A DNA stretch of 64,000 nt from Loripinus fragilis (taxonomy: Eukaryota; Mollusca; Bivalvia; Lucinida; Lucinidae): NCBI GenBank assembly GCA_964019695.1, contig OZ026524.1, forward strand, positions 18,035,509 to 18,099,508, given 5' to 3'. Positions 21,263 to 32,640 of the stretch are shown piece by piece. Below the pieces are notes generated by a model. That model ran no database searches and was not told where the DNA came from. It saw only the letters and a program-made list of their open reading frames with translations. Each line of letters opens with the position of its first letter. Within the stretch, counting starts at the first letter, position 1. The translations under genes were made by a program, and so were the position numbers.

Positions 21263-21539
21263 TGAGCCGCAGAATGTGCTTTTCAATAATGTGACATTTT
21301 GCTAAGTCATACGAGCCTGTACAGCACCTTCTAAGCTTATAAGCTTCAACTGGTGTTCACTTTGTTAAGTCATACGAACCTGTACTTATAACCCCAACTG
21401 GTGTTCAGTCAGTACAGGTAGCTTAACCGTCAAATAATAACTAGCAAATGCTCTGATCAGACTGAGCGTATGCACAGGCTGATCTGAGGCTTTGCTGATC
21501 GCACATACCACATTGTTGGAAATCTAATGTCGTGGCTCA
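21263..21539 (-). mobile_element. MITE family C, copy 2, with internal duplication
   Basis: The ends TGAGCCGCAGAATGTG and CAATGTCGTGGCTCA-like bases are the family C inverted repeats. A 60-bp block beginning GTCATACGA.CCTGTAC and ending CAACTGGTGTTCA is duplicated in tandem. It carries the TCTGATCAGACTGAGCG dyad. Confidence 0.8.
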
Positions 21540-21547
21540 TATTGATG

Positions 21548-21640
21548 TATGCTCAAAAGAACTATCTTCTTTGAGACGGTTCCGTTGAGTACCAACAGTA
21601 CATGAATATGCATTGGTTTGGAAACAGGGAAAATGTTTTT
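21548..21640 (+). repeat. Repeat family D, copy 3
   Basis: TGCTCAAAAGAACTATCTTC and TTGAGACGGTTCCGTTGAGT form the hairpin, followed by CATTGGTTTGGAAACAGG. It lies directly after family C copy 2. Confidence 0.65.
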
Positions 21641-21933
21641 ATTACGCATCTGGAGGTCTGATTAATATATTTAAATGTCTTATAAGTCGAACATGGCTAG
21701 ATATCAATACAAATGTAGGTTTGGTCATTATTCGTAGATGCGTAAGAGTACGATATGTATTATTATGAATTTTGTCATCAATGAAAAAAAAAAGAAAATT
21801 CTAGTGAAAAGGAAAGATATCCAATAGTGGCCAAGCTAAATAAAGTTTTAAAATGTTTACAGAAGACAAAACAGTTGTATGACTAATCATAGGTCCAGAT
21901 AAGCATTTTTTACATTGGCGGATCAGTGGAGAA
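21641..21933. other. Non-genic spacer
   Basis: AT-rich, with no feature recognised. Confidence 0.35.
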
Positions 21934-22092
21934 GCCGCCGTGGTGTAATGGATAAGCCTCTTGCCATGTAAACCAGGGGGTCACAGTGCCAATCCCTGGC
22001 TTCACCAGTCTGTCTGATGAGACTTTTTAAAAGCTGTGGCCCCATCCCCATATGACCTCTGCTATTGGTGGGACGGTAAACACAAACACAAC
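21934..22092 (+). mobile_element. Second tRNA-derived SINE family
   Basis: GCCGCCGTGGTGTAATGGAT resembles a tRNA 5' half with A box. The B-box region is degraded (GTGCCAATCC). The head closes with CTGGCTTCACCA and is followed by a non-tRNA body (TGATGAGACTTTTTAAAAGC, GGTGGGACGGTAAACAC). It differs from the GGGAGCGCAG family. Confidence 0.65.
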
Positions 22093-22442
22093 ATCATCGG
22101 TGTACATCCATCAAGCACCCCAGCATTTACACCGATAGTGAATAATTACATACATTACTAACGCAAATAGTACACATATAGAACTGTGCCCCACAGACTT
22201 AATTGGTCTATATTGCTCACTTGAGCAGTTGACTTTATGGTTTCAGAGGCGAGTTTTTTATTTACAGAAGCGTATTATCGCATGCAATGTTGCTCAGCGA
22301 AGGCTTGAATGAAATTTTGATGACCCAAACCAGAGTGCGCATCTGTGTATGTCAGCACAACATGAATACTCCACCAAGAGTGCTAACAGGTTGTGAAAAA
22401 GGCAAAACTACGTCAAATTTTAGCGATGATTTCCTTTTTAAA

Positions 22443-22669
22443 TGAGCCGCAACATGATATTTCCTACAATGTTGTGTGTGCAACCAGCAAAGGCACAGGC
22501 CAGCATGCGCATACGGGCAGTCTGATCAGAGCCTTTGATTATTGCTTGAATATTCTACGAGTATTTATCTACTGACCAGACATCATTTGGAGTTGCTAAG
22601 CTTAAAAAAGGGTGCACCAGCTCGCCTGAGCCTGCTACCGTCAAAATGCCACAAAGTTGTTGTGGCTCA
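22443..22669 (+). mobile_element. MITE family C, copy 3
   Basis: TGAGCCGCAACATGATATTT at the left and GTTGTTGTGGCTCA at the right. The interior GGGCAGTCTGATCAGAGCC and GGAGTTGCTAAGCTTAAAAA are colinear with 59054-59291. 227 bp. Confidence 0.85.
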
Positions 22670-23717
22670 AATGTGGTTGGCGAAAAGGCGTCTTGTTTAT
22701 GACTTATTCTGCCGTCAGATTCTATAACTATATCCTTTGGAAATTTTCACGAAAACCTGATTGTGCTGCTATTGAGCAACAAAGGCGCAGTTCAAACTGC
22801 AAACCATCGTGGTAAGCAAAATTCTACATTATATAGATACATGTACTCTGTAGCTGAGCTGGCTTGATTGACCCTTACCAAGTAGCAAAGTTAGTATTTA
22901 TGTCGGCATGCATACATAAATGTATCAACTCTGCATGCTGAGTGATTTTTTCGTGGCCTTTTTTTTCGTCATGATAACTTTTTTAACAATATCTTTCCTT
23001 ATAAAATTTCGGGTCTGATTTGAGTCCAAACTGTTAACTTATGTTATTAAGCGGTGATTGAATGGCCAATGAAAAAAAGAACCAAAAACAACAAAACAGA
23101 CCATAGGTATTCTATTAGGTCGCGTGTGTCGTGTCAATGGCCATGACGTGTGAAAACATACATGATACATGATAAATTGTTAAAATCTAAAGACATGGAC
23201 ATTTTCTTCCCTTTGTTTTTGTTTTTCAATATTGGACAAAAACCATAACGGATTATTTAAGGAAAGCATTTCGCCAGTCCGCAAGACTTGTTTTTAAAAC
23301 AGTGTAACTTTTGCACCATTATACTGTTTACAAAATTTACCAGACGCTAGAATTGAAGTTCCCTTTTTCACATTGGCGTGTAGATAAGGCAGTCCAAATC
23401 TAGAGTCAACTGGTTGCCTAGCTACGTATTCGGTCAGCTGATTTTATAATTAGGTGTGAAAAACATCAGCCATTCTAATCTCTTGGACGCACAGAACACA
23501 TAAAAAGGTACCAAGGTACACTGATAAGAAAAAAAAAAGATGGGTTAAGATTTGCTTACAATGTGATCAGCTGGGGTTGCTGAAGAACCCACCTCTCATT
23601 TTTGGATGTAAATTAGTTTCTTAGGTGCCTTATACGTCGAATTTAGCTTATTATCAATATTAAAGTAGGTTTTATGGTTTGAATAGCATGTATAAATAAC
23701 TGTTTTCTTTACCTACT
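22670..23717. other. Non-genic stretch
   Basis: A family M-like end (AACAAAGGCGCAG) occurs near 22779. Otherwise only AT-rich DNA with no domain or repeat that I can place. Confidence 0.35.
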
Positions 23718-23943
23718 ACTGTCGCGCTAACCAAGAGTGACAGTGACGAATTGTTTTGTTTACAACTGCTAAGTAAAAATAGCATGTACACTCCACTTGA
23801 TCTAACGCGAATCGATAGATCACTTGTGTATTAATCCTATCCACAGGATAGGATTAATACACAAGCGATCTATCGATTATAAGTCCCTGATAACTTTTTA
23901 AACAAAACATGACGTCACTGTCACTCTTGGCTGGTAGGACAGT
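23718..23943. mobile_element. MITE family E, copy 3 (strong palindrome)
   Basis: The ends are ACTGTCGCGCTAACCAAGAG and CTCTTGGCTGGTAGGACAGT. The centre is a long dyad, GTGTATTAATCCTATCC, ACA-type spacer, GGATAGGATTAATACAC, near 23830-23865. The whole 226 bp can fold on itself. Confidence 0.85.
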
Positions 23944-24666
23944 ACTTACTATTTATATAAGTTTATAATTGCGCCACACTAATACATGGGATACTACGCA
24001 GATAAATATGACTCTTGTTCTCTTTTCACGCCATCTTCAAATACAATTTAGATGGCAGGAATGAAATGCATAGCCTTGTTCTCTGGAAACTATAAGAAAA
24101 TTCTCTAAATACGTCTGTTAATTATTATTTTAAATTGACTATAGGGTTTGTTAAGACTGATTTTGTATACTGAAAAAGTATTTATATGTTTATTTCAATA
24201 TTGGTACTTGCTGAATTCATTATGGGGAAAAAATCCCCTGAGTTCAGACTTTTTTCTGGAGCTCTGCGATTGCCCGCATGGAGTGGAATGGTATGACCGA
24301 TATCATTCCAATAATTCCAATTATCGATCCACTGAGTGACCGTACCGGTACCGCCACGGTACCTGAGTGCAAGTGAGTAGTGAGTGAGTGATGAATTGAG
24401 TGGTTGTATAAGTGATGGAAATCTGTACTGTAAACTTGTCAAAATGTCACATTGTTGGAAATCACATGGCGCGGCTCAATTTTGAAAAAATCTTTATGTA
24501 ATATCTAGAGATGAAATGATTACAGTGTCGTGAGTGCTTAGACGTCAGTGTGTTATAACCCGTTTTCGTAGAATATTGGATTTTAAATTAAAAGACGTCA
24601 ATCAGATTAAAGGAATGTAATTTTGTGAAAGCGAACTGCATTGTTTGATTTTTATACCATATGAAT
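23944..24666. other. Non-genic, with a family C end fragment
   Basis: At 24436-24477 GTCACATTGTTGGAAATCAC then ATGGCGCGGCTCA is an isolated family C right end. GTACCGGTACCG near 24342 is a short dyad. Confidence 0.45.
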
Positions 24667-27035
24667 CTCACCTAATTACGAAGGAAACACAGGTGAGCTA
24701 CATGTAGTGTAACCATACTTCATCTTGTCCCCAAATTGAGCCGTGCGCACGCTTCGTAACTTGCTTAAACGGCATGGCATCTACACGAACATAACCAACT
24801 GAGAGAAAAAACCAGAGGAACTGAAAACTAAAGAAACTGAATGTCCTGAAGCGCTCATCTGATCTCCTAAATATTGCTAAAATAGGTCAAGGTCATCTTT
24901 GGCTCACTATACTATTGCCATAAAGTCAAGCATATTCCATTTGATAACACCACTTAGGTTTTAGAAACGGTTCATGGACAGTAGTGGATAAAACTAATCG
25001 AACTATCCAAATTTTGTAGCCAAAATACAAGTGTACATGTCGAATAAAACCCAAAACTCAAATCATTTTTCATTACTCCGAAAATCGGGATCATATAAAA
25101 ATGTGCTTAATTTTATGGCAATAGTATATATAAACATATATGTTGTAATACCATATATGGACGTGGCAGCCATTTTGGTCATGTGATCAGAATACTTTGT
25201 ATGAATTTTGGCTAACATATCGTGAGGAGTGTTTATATGAAATTCGTGTTCAATTAGCCTTGTGATATTTTGATAAATTTACGGGACTCCAATATGAGCG
25301 AACTTGGCTGAAAGGTGAAAGGTCAATCTAGTGCACTATGTTAATTTTGCTGTAAAATGTCTCAAATTTGCTCCAAAATGGTCACATTCCTATTTTCAGC
25401 CTATTTCGTAGGCCAAATTTGTTACCATAGCAACGGTAAAAGTAGAATTAATGCCAGACCTTTACACTTTGGCTATTGTTCTAGTAAACTAATAACAAGA
25501 AATTAGTGAAAAACAATTTTTATTTTTAGCCTCATTTTAGCTAAAATAGCCTCTTAATGCACGTAGCTATTTGTCCTTGACGTTAAGTAGGTCAAGGTCA
25601 ACCTAGGATCATTATTTGAACATACTTGTTAGGCCAGCCATCCTCGATGTTGCACATCATTTCCCATTGTCATAAGCTTTCTTGTTCTGGAGAAGAGTTT
25701 TAAAAGGGATTTTACCATATGTGAGAGTGGCGTTCATCTTGGTCGTGAAACAAATTTACTGACGGACTTTAAAAACGCAACACTTAGATAACAGCTTTAA
25801 TTTATGTCTCAAAAAGAAGGCAGAACAATAATTTTGATTGTATATTAAAGAGCATTCATTTGTAAGTAAAACATGGAAAACTTGTCCAACTAAGATGAAC
25901 TTAATGCATCTAAATGTAATTTTAATGAGATAGGGGTCAACTGTTTCATGTGACCAAATATTATGAATGAAAAATTCCCTACTTTTTTAAATCAGGAAAC
26001 ACTAGAAGCATCAAAGTTGTATCATGGACTTTGTTAGTCATCGAGGAATCATTCTCATATTGATTGGCAGGTCTGTGATACAGCTTATTTGCGTACATTA
26101 CGCTTATCTGGGAGTACCCTTTCATTCAATAGCTTAAAATCTCCTCTACTTAAGAAATGTTTAAATGGCTAGATTCAAACGGAGCAAATAACGTCGTCCA
26201 GTTAAGGTGTACAAATAAATCTAAAGCGTTTGCTGAAGAAGCCCACTCATGATGCCATTATCGAAGCAAAGGAAGTTTACATTCAACGGTATTTTGGGAG
26301 ATATAAGGGGAAGTTAGTGTTGCGTAATTAAAGTCCGTCAGTAATTCGTATAAATTCTTGCTAATGTATTGTAAGGAGTCTTCATATGAAATTTGAATTC
26401 AATTTATCTAGTTGTTTCTGAGAAAACTATGTTTTAAATATTGATGGGACTCAAGTAAGAAAGACCTCATTTGAAAGCTCAAAGGTCAACATTAGTCTAA
26501 ACTTTTATTTCATTTTTGTATAACATCATGTACACATATAATACAATCAACCTTGACCTATGGAACTTATTTATAGCCATTGTCTCAATATGTTCAACAT
26601 ATCAAATTAGACTTATGACTTGGGCTTCAACAGTTTAAAAACTTGATTTAAAAATCCATTTAAATGCATTAGAAGGCAAATTTGACCTTGACGTTTAGTA
26701 GGTGAAGGTCAACCTTGGATCATTATATAAACAAACTCGGTAGACCAGCCATCCCTAATACACATACAAAGTCCCAAGGTCATTGGCCTTCTGGTTCTGG
26801 ATAAGGTTTTTTAAAAGGGTTTTGCCATATATGAGCATGGTGGCCATTTTGGTTATAGGACCTGGACTTCCCGCATCTAAGCAATCTGCACTAGTACTTT
26901 GAGTTCAACTGGTCCAGTGGTTTTAGAGGAGAAGATGTTTGAAAATGTGAACGGACGGGCGCCGGAAGGACGTCGGACGCCGGAGTCATTGGTATACTAT
27001 CAGCTCACCCATGAGCCTTCGACTCAGGTGAGCTA
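24667..27035 (+). mobile_element. 2.4-kb non-autonomous element with GGTGAG dyad ends
   Basis: The left end holds a CTCACC..CACAGGTGAGCTA dyad and the right end CAGCTCACCC..CTCAGGTGAGCTA; each can fold. A GACGGGCGCCGGAAGGACG segment near 26954 precedes the right end, a combination I recall from many bivalve repeats. Internally a ~200-bp block (GGTCAACCTAGGATCATTAT, GGCCAGCCATC, TTAAAAGGG) occurs at 25555-25755 and 26665-26865. There is no open frame. It contains the nested element 25759-26341. Confidence 0.65.
25759..26341 (+). mobile_element. TA-flanked MITE, CTGACGGACTTT family, copy 1
   Basis: 583 bp with ends CTGACGGACTTTAAAAACGC and GCGTAATTAAAGTCCGTCAG, flanked by TA on both sides (25757-25758, 26342-26343). 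The TA target suggests Tc1/mariner-type mobilisation. No transposase frame. It sits inside the 2.4-kb element, so it is younger. Confidence 0.9.
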
Positions 27036-27113
27036 ATAACAATATTCACGCACTCTACCAATATTAGCAAAAGCTGAGGAAAATGACCAATATGCCCCGC
27101 TGTGAACAGATGT

Positions 27114-27897
27114 AAACTCGATTTTTTATGTTTTTCACATTGATTTTCGGCGATAACTTTTTTATTATTGGTTTTAGTAAACTGTGTTCGCGATCAAAGT
27201 TGTAGAGAAAAATTAGCGCCAACTTCTCAAAGCGGTTCCAACATCATAGATACTGCAATTAACTCTGCGCATAGATGCACTCTTTGAGCATTTTAAGCAA
27301 AGCGCAAATAAACTAAGTCAAATATGTCAGCCAAAAAGTTACATTGCACCGCCCCAATGTAATAAGAAAGACGATGGATGGCTTGTTCAAATATACAGGA
27401 AATCGCGCCTGATTCGCTCGTGCGTTAAGCTAGTTGGGTCATCTCGAAACTGTCCGTTTATGAGCATGTGCATTAGAGCAAAATGGTGCGTAATGCGATA
27501 TTACAGCTTCTGTACCTACAAATGATCATGCTCATAGTAGATTCTGAATATGCACGGTACATTCTGTGTCTTTATACGACGGGATTATGCTATTAGCAGC
27601 CGTTTAATAACTGAATATATACCCCTTGTGAATATTCTTTTGAGATGAACCCTTTCTGTCACGCCTCTACGAAATTTACCTGTCAATAAAAGACCTAGAA
27701 ATTTTGGCTGAATTCAATTTATTGCAAAAGCTTTATCTATGTACACAAAAATCGGTTTGTGCCACAAACTTCGGGCCACTTGGAGAAATCGGCGCTAATT
27801 TTCCTCTACAACTTTGATCGCGAACACAACTTGCTAAAATGAATAGTTAAAAAGTTATCGCCGAAAATCAATGTGAAAAACATAAAAAATCGAGTTT
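27114..27897. mobile_element. Long-TIR element, 0.78 kb
   Basis: Inverted repeats of about 130 bp: the left begins AAACTCGATTTTTTATGTTT and contains TTTTCGGCGATAACTT; the right ends CATAAAAAATCGAGTTT. The left arm inner part GTGTTCGCGATCAAAGTTGT matches ACAACTTTGATCGCGAACAC. The unique middle (about 500 bp) has no coding frame. Confidence 0.88.
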
Positions 27898-27964
27898 AGC
27901 TGAGCAGGCTTCTTGTAGATATGGTTCTTTGTAGTGTAGCAGAATTATAAGCAGATCCAGAGGG

Positions 27965-28460
27965 GGAACCAGGGGCGGACCCAGGATTTCTGGAAAGATG
28001 TATATATGATTTGATTCTTTACGTCCCATCAACAATCTTTCAGTTATGTAGGGACGGGTCTTCCTGGGTTGAACCAGTACTAAGCTAGGACCAACGTGTA
28101 TTGGTCAAGGACACAACGCAGTGACGCCGGTGAAGCTAGAACCCGCGGCCCTTCGGTCTCGAGTCAATCACTCTACCACTGAGCCACTGCGCTCCCTTCT
28201 GGAAGGGGGGGGGGGTCATATGTACATGTATAAACTTTTATACATATGAATTCTGGAAAGGGGGTTCATATGTTTAAACTGGTGGGGTTCGTTTTGCTGA
28301 TTTTATCTCATTTTTTCTTAAATTAAATATCCAACGAAAATGATAATAAATGGTCTCATTGAGACCTAATTATTTCGTTTTCATAGAATATTTAAAAACG
28401 GGGAGCAGGAAGGGGGTTCGAGTGAACTTCCTTACCCTCTCTGGATCCGCCACTCCCTGG
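27965..28460. mobile_element. Repeat family I, copy 2, split by a SINE
   Basis: Left end CCAGGGGCGGACCCAGGATT; right end GAGGG-type C-rich bases then CTGGATCCGCCACTCCCTGG. GAAGGGGGTTCGAGTGAAC near 28409 matches copy 1. The SINE at 27996-28196 lies inside. Confidence 0.7.
27996..28196 (-). mobile_element. tRNA-derived SINE, copy 4
   Basis: On the minus strand it has the GGGAGCGCAGTGGCTCAGTG head, a B box slightly damaged (GGTTCTAGCTTCACC) and the conserved body and tail. TTCTGGAA flanks both sides (27988-27995, 28197-28204) and is part of the invaded element. Confidence 0.93.
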
Positions 28461-28659
28461 AAAATCACAAATGGCTATAGGTTTCATGAGGGATACTGGT
28501 ACGGACACCCACTAAGAAGCAATTGAACCCCCTCTGTAAAATAAGTTGATGGCTAGACTCTACATTGTATTTTGCTTTATAAAAACGGTTATTGTAAAAC
28601 TTTATCATGCTCAGCTCAACTGAAATCAGAAATTATTCATTCTGATAAATGTTAAAGAG

Positions 28660-29022
28660 ACTAAGTCGGCAACTATGGGCATTTTTCAAAACTTTTCATT
28701 TTCGTTTTAAATCATTTGTAATAGTGGGATAAAGTTATGTTTTCACAATAGATCTGTTCACTATAGCTGAAAACTGCACGGAAAAGTGAATTATCTTATA
28801 AAAACAGGTGTGTTTTTCTCTTATTGGTAATTATTTGCGTCCCTCCAATAATTATAGACAGTTCACTTTACATAAATGCTGTTGTTTTGATACTGATAAT
28901 TTGTTAAGATTTACGAAATTGCTAAAATGTATACCTGAATTTTAGTTTTTTACTGTGTTCTTTAAATAGAAACATTTGTTCTAAAATCAAAAGATCAAAA
29001 GTTGCAGACTATGCAGCTTTAA
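28660..29022 (+). repeat. Repeat family H, copy 1
   Basis: About 360 bp, clearly alike to 34262-34635 in the same orientation: GCTGAAAACTGCA, GGAAAAGTGAATTATCT, AAAAACAGGTGT, CCCTCCAATAATT, AAATGCTGTTGTTTTGATA, AATTTGTTAAGATTTACGAA and GACTATGCAGCTTTAAA. Non-coding; class unknown. Confidence 0.85.
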
Positions 29023-29077
29023 ATGTTTTAACATTTATGTAGCACGATAAATACATCTAAGCATTTGAAAGCAAGAA

Positions 29078-29940
29078 GAGTATTTATCACATTACGTCGC
29101 CCCTGGGAGTGAAATAACGCCATGCATTAAATCGATTAACAACTATTATTGCATAAAAGGCCGTGTCGCACGCTATTAACAACCATGTTTTAACGGCAAA
29201 AACCCATGTATTAATCAGGCAATTCATGTGCTGTTGATGCACGACTTTTGTACTTTACATACACGCATTCTAGGCAGTCACAAAAATTGACGTCATCAAC
29301 AGTAACGCGCAAAGAAATTAACGTAACTTAGTGACGTTAGGATGACGTTAGTCTTTGCTCTGGAACATGCTTTTTCAAGACCTTCGAATCCTTCATGCTT
29401 TTGCGCGCCATTATAGTAATACAAAAATTAACTTTTCGAATAGTTTTTTTCCAGTTTTCAAGTGACAAAATGACTTAATGCAATAATAACGATCAAACAT
29501 GGTTTTCTGATGCACTAGCATCTGCTAGACCGCTCGGGGGTCGTTAAAACACTCGCCTTTCAGGCTCGGGTTTCAACGCCACCCGTGAGATCCAGCAGCG
29601 TCTAATGCATAGAAAAACATGTTTGATCCCTATTGTGGTTTATTGAATATCGGAAAACGTTATGAACTGACGCTTTTAACGCCGCGCAAATGGCAAAACC
29701 TCTACGTTGTTAGACCAAAAATATGAATTCAAAATAATTTTTATGTCATATAATAAATATAATCTAACATTCGTGCTCCTGTATTATTGAATTTATTAAG
29801 CGCATTGCGAAAATGAGATAAAATGCTCGGCAAGCCTCGCATTTTATCTCTTTCCCCCAACTCGTTTAATAAATTCAATAAAACATGATCACTCGTGTAA
29901 GATCCTCTATTTTTTTTTTCAACATTTTAGTTTTTATGAT
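29078..29940 (+). mobile_element. Palindrome-bearing repeat family A, copy 1
   Basis: This shares, in the same order, CTGGGAGTGA, a TGTCATATRATAAATA block, AATCTAACATTCGTGCTC, TATTGAATTTATTAA and GATAAAATGCTCGGCAAGCC with the reverse complement of 55390-55790. It holds two palindromes: 29481-29640 (arms about 75 bp, imperfect) and 29782-29883 (arms about 45 bp). Confidence 0.8.
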
Positions 29941-30331
29941 TAGTTGAAATTTCACCCTACAGATGAGTTGAGCTTAAAAATAAACTATATAACCTCGGTT
30001 CCTGGACCTCTTGACGACAATTTCTGGATGCTACTAGTTCAAACGAATCTGACTCGGCATTTAAACGATTAAATTAACCATACTGAGAGAATTATAGACT
30101 TTGAATTTATATTTCAATGCTCAAACATTTAAACTCTTTGAAAATTTATATTTGAAATCTACCGGCATATTTATTTCAATCAAGAATCTATTCTTGTCAA
30201 TGCGCTTCTTGCAAACGAGAAACTCTATAATCAAAGAAAACAACAACTTAGTACTATTTCACTAGCAGTAGAGGACATATGGCCTTCGACGCAAGAAAAC
30301 CTGTCTTCGGGATTTTCGATCAGTCTTGTTT
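29941..30331. other. Non-genic spacer
   Basis: No feature is recognised. Confidence 0.35.
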
Positions 30332-30690
30332 AAGAAATGAATTCAATTTTTGGAATGTTCATGGAATCATGAATACTTTGGGTTTCTTGCAAAGTAAGTG
30401 AAGCCCACACTTATTGCTTATAATTACATTTTATTATAAATATCTAAGATATAAAACATATTTTAACTTAGGAATTAAAACAGTTTTATATTTAAAATAT
30501 CATCGTATTAATGTAAAATGGAAAAGCGGAACAGCAAGCTCGAACACGGACAAAAAGGCTTGTTTTGCACGTGCGACTCAGGTGTGGCTCGCTGTCAATC
30601 ACAACACCAGTATCAATTCTGGGTAATGAGTTCGATGTTCGAAGCATATTGCACGGGCACGTGAGCTTGGCAGCTGTCAATCAAATGCAG
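30332..30690 (+). repeat. Repeat family B, copy 1 (one palindrome arm)
   Basis: It begins TTCAATTTTTGGAATGTTCA then GGAATCATGAATACTT. It continues with a shared body: AGGAATTAAAACAGTTTT, GTAAAATGGAAAAGCGGAA, AGGCTTGTTTTGCACGTGCG and CACGTGAGCTTGGCAGCTGT. The same body is at 61680-61925 and, inverted, at 50218-50500. The central palindrome seen in copies 2 and 3 is missing its second arm. Confidence 0.8.
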
Positions 30691-30885
30691 TCCCAGGTGC
30701 GATGCACCTATCCGTCCAACTCACCAGGATCCGCACTGTTTGCTTCCATTTATTCTATATTTATGGACAGCAAATCTTTCCATCTCGATGTAAAGGTGAC
30801 ATATTCTTTACGACACAAATGGGTTGGTAAGTTGAAAATAAACATGTACATGCATATACATTCTATCTTTGGTAATATTATACAA

Positions 30886-31021
30886 TTATTGACTTCAATG
30901 AGGTAGACATAAGGATTTATCTACCTGAAAAAGTGATAATTAACCGAGGCCGCTAGGCCGAGGTGAATATCTCTTTTAAGGGTAGATAAATCCTTCTGTC
31001 TACCGAAATTGAAGTTAATAG
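30886..31021. repeat. Palindrome with CCGAGG core
   Basis: GAGGTAGACATAAGGATTTA then TCTACC pairs with GGTAGATAAATCCTTCTGTC then TACC; outer TTATTGACTTCAA pairs with TTGAAGTTAATA. The core is CCGAGGCCGCTAGGCCGAGG at 30944-30963. A GGTAGACATAAAGATTTA half-copy is at 32483. Confidence 0.85.
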
Positions 31022-31367
31022 CTTTTTGTTATATGACTTCATTTACAAATGAACAATTTTGCTACTTTCTCTTTTGTTGCTAAAGACATCTAAGACACCC
31101 AAAGACTTTCTCACAAGTTTTAGCAACTATCTTTAAAGTATTTAAATGTGTAGTATTTTGCATTTTCAAATGTACATTAATCCTCTTAATGTGGAATATA
31201 AAATTTTATCATAAAACTGTTTTTACAATTTGTTTATTCAAACAAAGATAAATAAGCAAACAAAACAAAACTGTCGTAAAAATTCATGAAAGTCTTTAAT
31301 TTACCTGTTGGGAGGTAAAACAGCAAATCATGTCAATTTCATGCAGCACATGCTAGTTTGATGATGG
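31022..31367. other. Non-genic spacer
   Basis: AT-rich, with no feature recognised. Confidence 0.35.
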
Positions 31368-32345
31368 TAGGACACAAGCCCACTAGGACAAAAGCCCACT
31401 GGACAAAAGCCCACTGGGACAAAAGCCCACTAGGACAAAGGCCCTCGTGTATGCATTTAACAGGGATAGGTTTGAACTGATGGACAAACCCCAGGGGGGT
31501 ACTCTCAATTTTGCTCCATACTTAAGCTTGGGCCAGGCATCTAACGTTCACCCCAAAACAATATCAAGAATTTCAAGCACCGCAAATAAATATTTTGAAA
31601 TTTTAGCTACCCAAAAAATATCCTATATTCTGTACCTTGACCTTCAAGAAAGACTCCAAAATGCATAGAAATGACCCCTAAATATAGTCCAATTTTGTGA
31701 TGACTCCAAAAAAATATTCACAAAATCGTCATACCCCCAAAAATATTAAGTTTTCTGAAAGACCCCAAAAATATTGAAATTCAAAATTTTGAACCAAAAA
31801 AAAAACAGCCCGAGACTGCGTATTTATGAAAAGATAAGAGTTACCCCTCCCACCCCCTGGGGGATAAACGGACAGATGGACTTAAGATGAAGAGTCTGCC
31901 TTCGTCTCAAATCTGAAATTTCAAACAGCTCTTTTTGTTTGACACCTCTCATAAAAGTGCATGCTAATTGTTACTACCAGATCAAAGGTCATTTGGATTA
32001 ATCAGACATATGTTTCCCATTCATAATAGATTGTTTGACCCAAACTGTAAATTGATTTTCGTCAAATTTCAATGACCATTAACACCCAAATTAAGTTGTT
32101 TGTCACAACATACAGGAGAAATAATAATGTCAGTGTAAACACACTGCAGGTGTGACTTACCCTGAAGGAGCAGTCTGATCAGGGTTAACAGTTTTATAAA
32201 AGACTTAAGCCTTTTTTTTTCAAATAAGTGGGCTTTTGTCCATCCTGCCAAATTAAGCAGTGGGCTTTTGTCCAGTGGGATATTGTCCAGTGGGCTTTTG
32301 TCCTAGTGGGCTTTTGTCCCAGTGGGCTTTTGTCTGTTCCCCTAG
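31368..32345. mobile_element. TIR element with tandem GGACAAAAGCCCACT termini
   Basis: The left end has four or five units of GGACAAAAGCCCACTA (31370-31443); the right end has about six units of the complement, AGTGGGCTTTTGTCC (32226-32335). The middle includes another element (31482-31868). No transposase frame. Confidence 0.82.
31482..31868. mobile_element. Nested element with CCCCAGGGGG ends
   Basis: Left ACCCCAGGGGGGTACTCTCA; right GAGTTACCCCTCCCACCCCC then TGGGGGAT. The interior repeats GACCCCAAAAATAT-type words. A 73-codon frame (31447-31668) over it looks incidental. Confidence 0.6.
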
Positions 32346-32640
32346 TATGACACTAATCGTGCTAATTTTAGCTCTTTAGAGGGTAATATTGCAGAAGTGT
32401 CAAAAATATTAATTTCTAGAAACTAGTTAGAGCTGGTTTTCATGCAAAATTAACTTGTAGACCGGTTTAGACCAGTTTCAAGGTAGACATAAAGATTTAC
32501 GAAGACAAATTGGGCCAATCAGGAGATAGGATTCTCTCCAGTCATATATATCAAGTTATATTATTTCGTATATTGTCATCAGTTTCACAAACATACCTGG
32601 ACTCCAGCCTTTTCGAAATCGAAAATAATACACTAGCTTA

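Noticed and set aside
22009..22040. CTGATGAG core suggesting a hammerhead ribozyme
   Set aside because: No matching CGAAA half or stem III partner was found nearby; the motif lies in a SINE body.
30565..30906. 113-codon frame
   Set aside because: It lies mostly in repeat family B, and the copies at 50210 and 61560 do not keep the frame.
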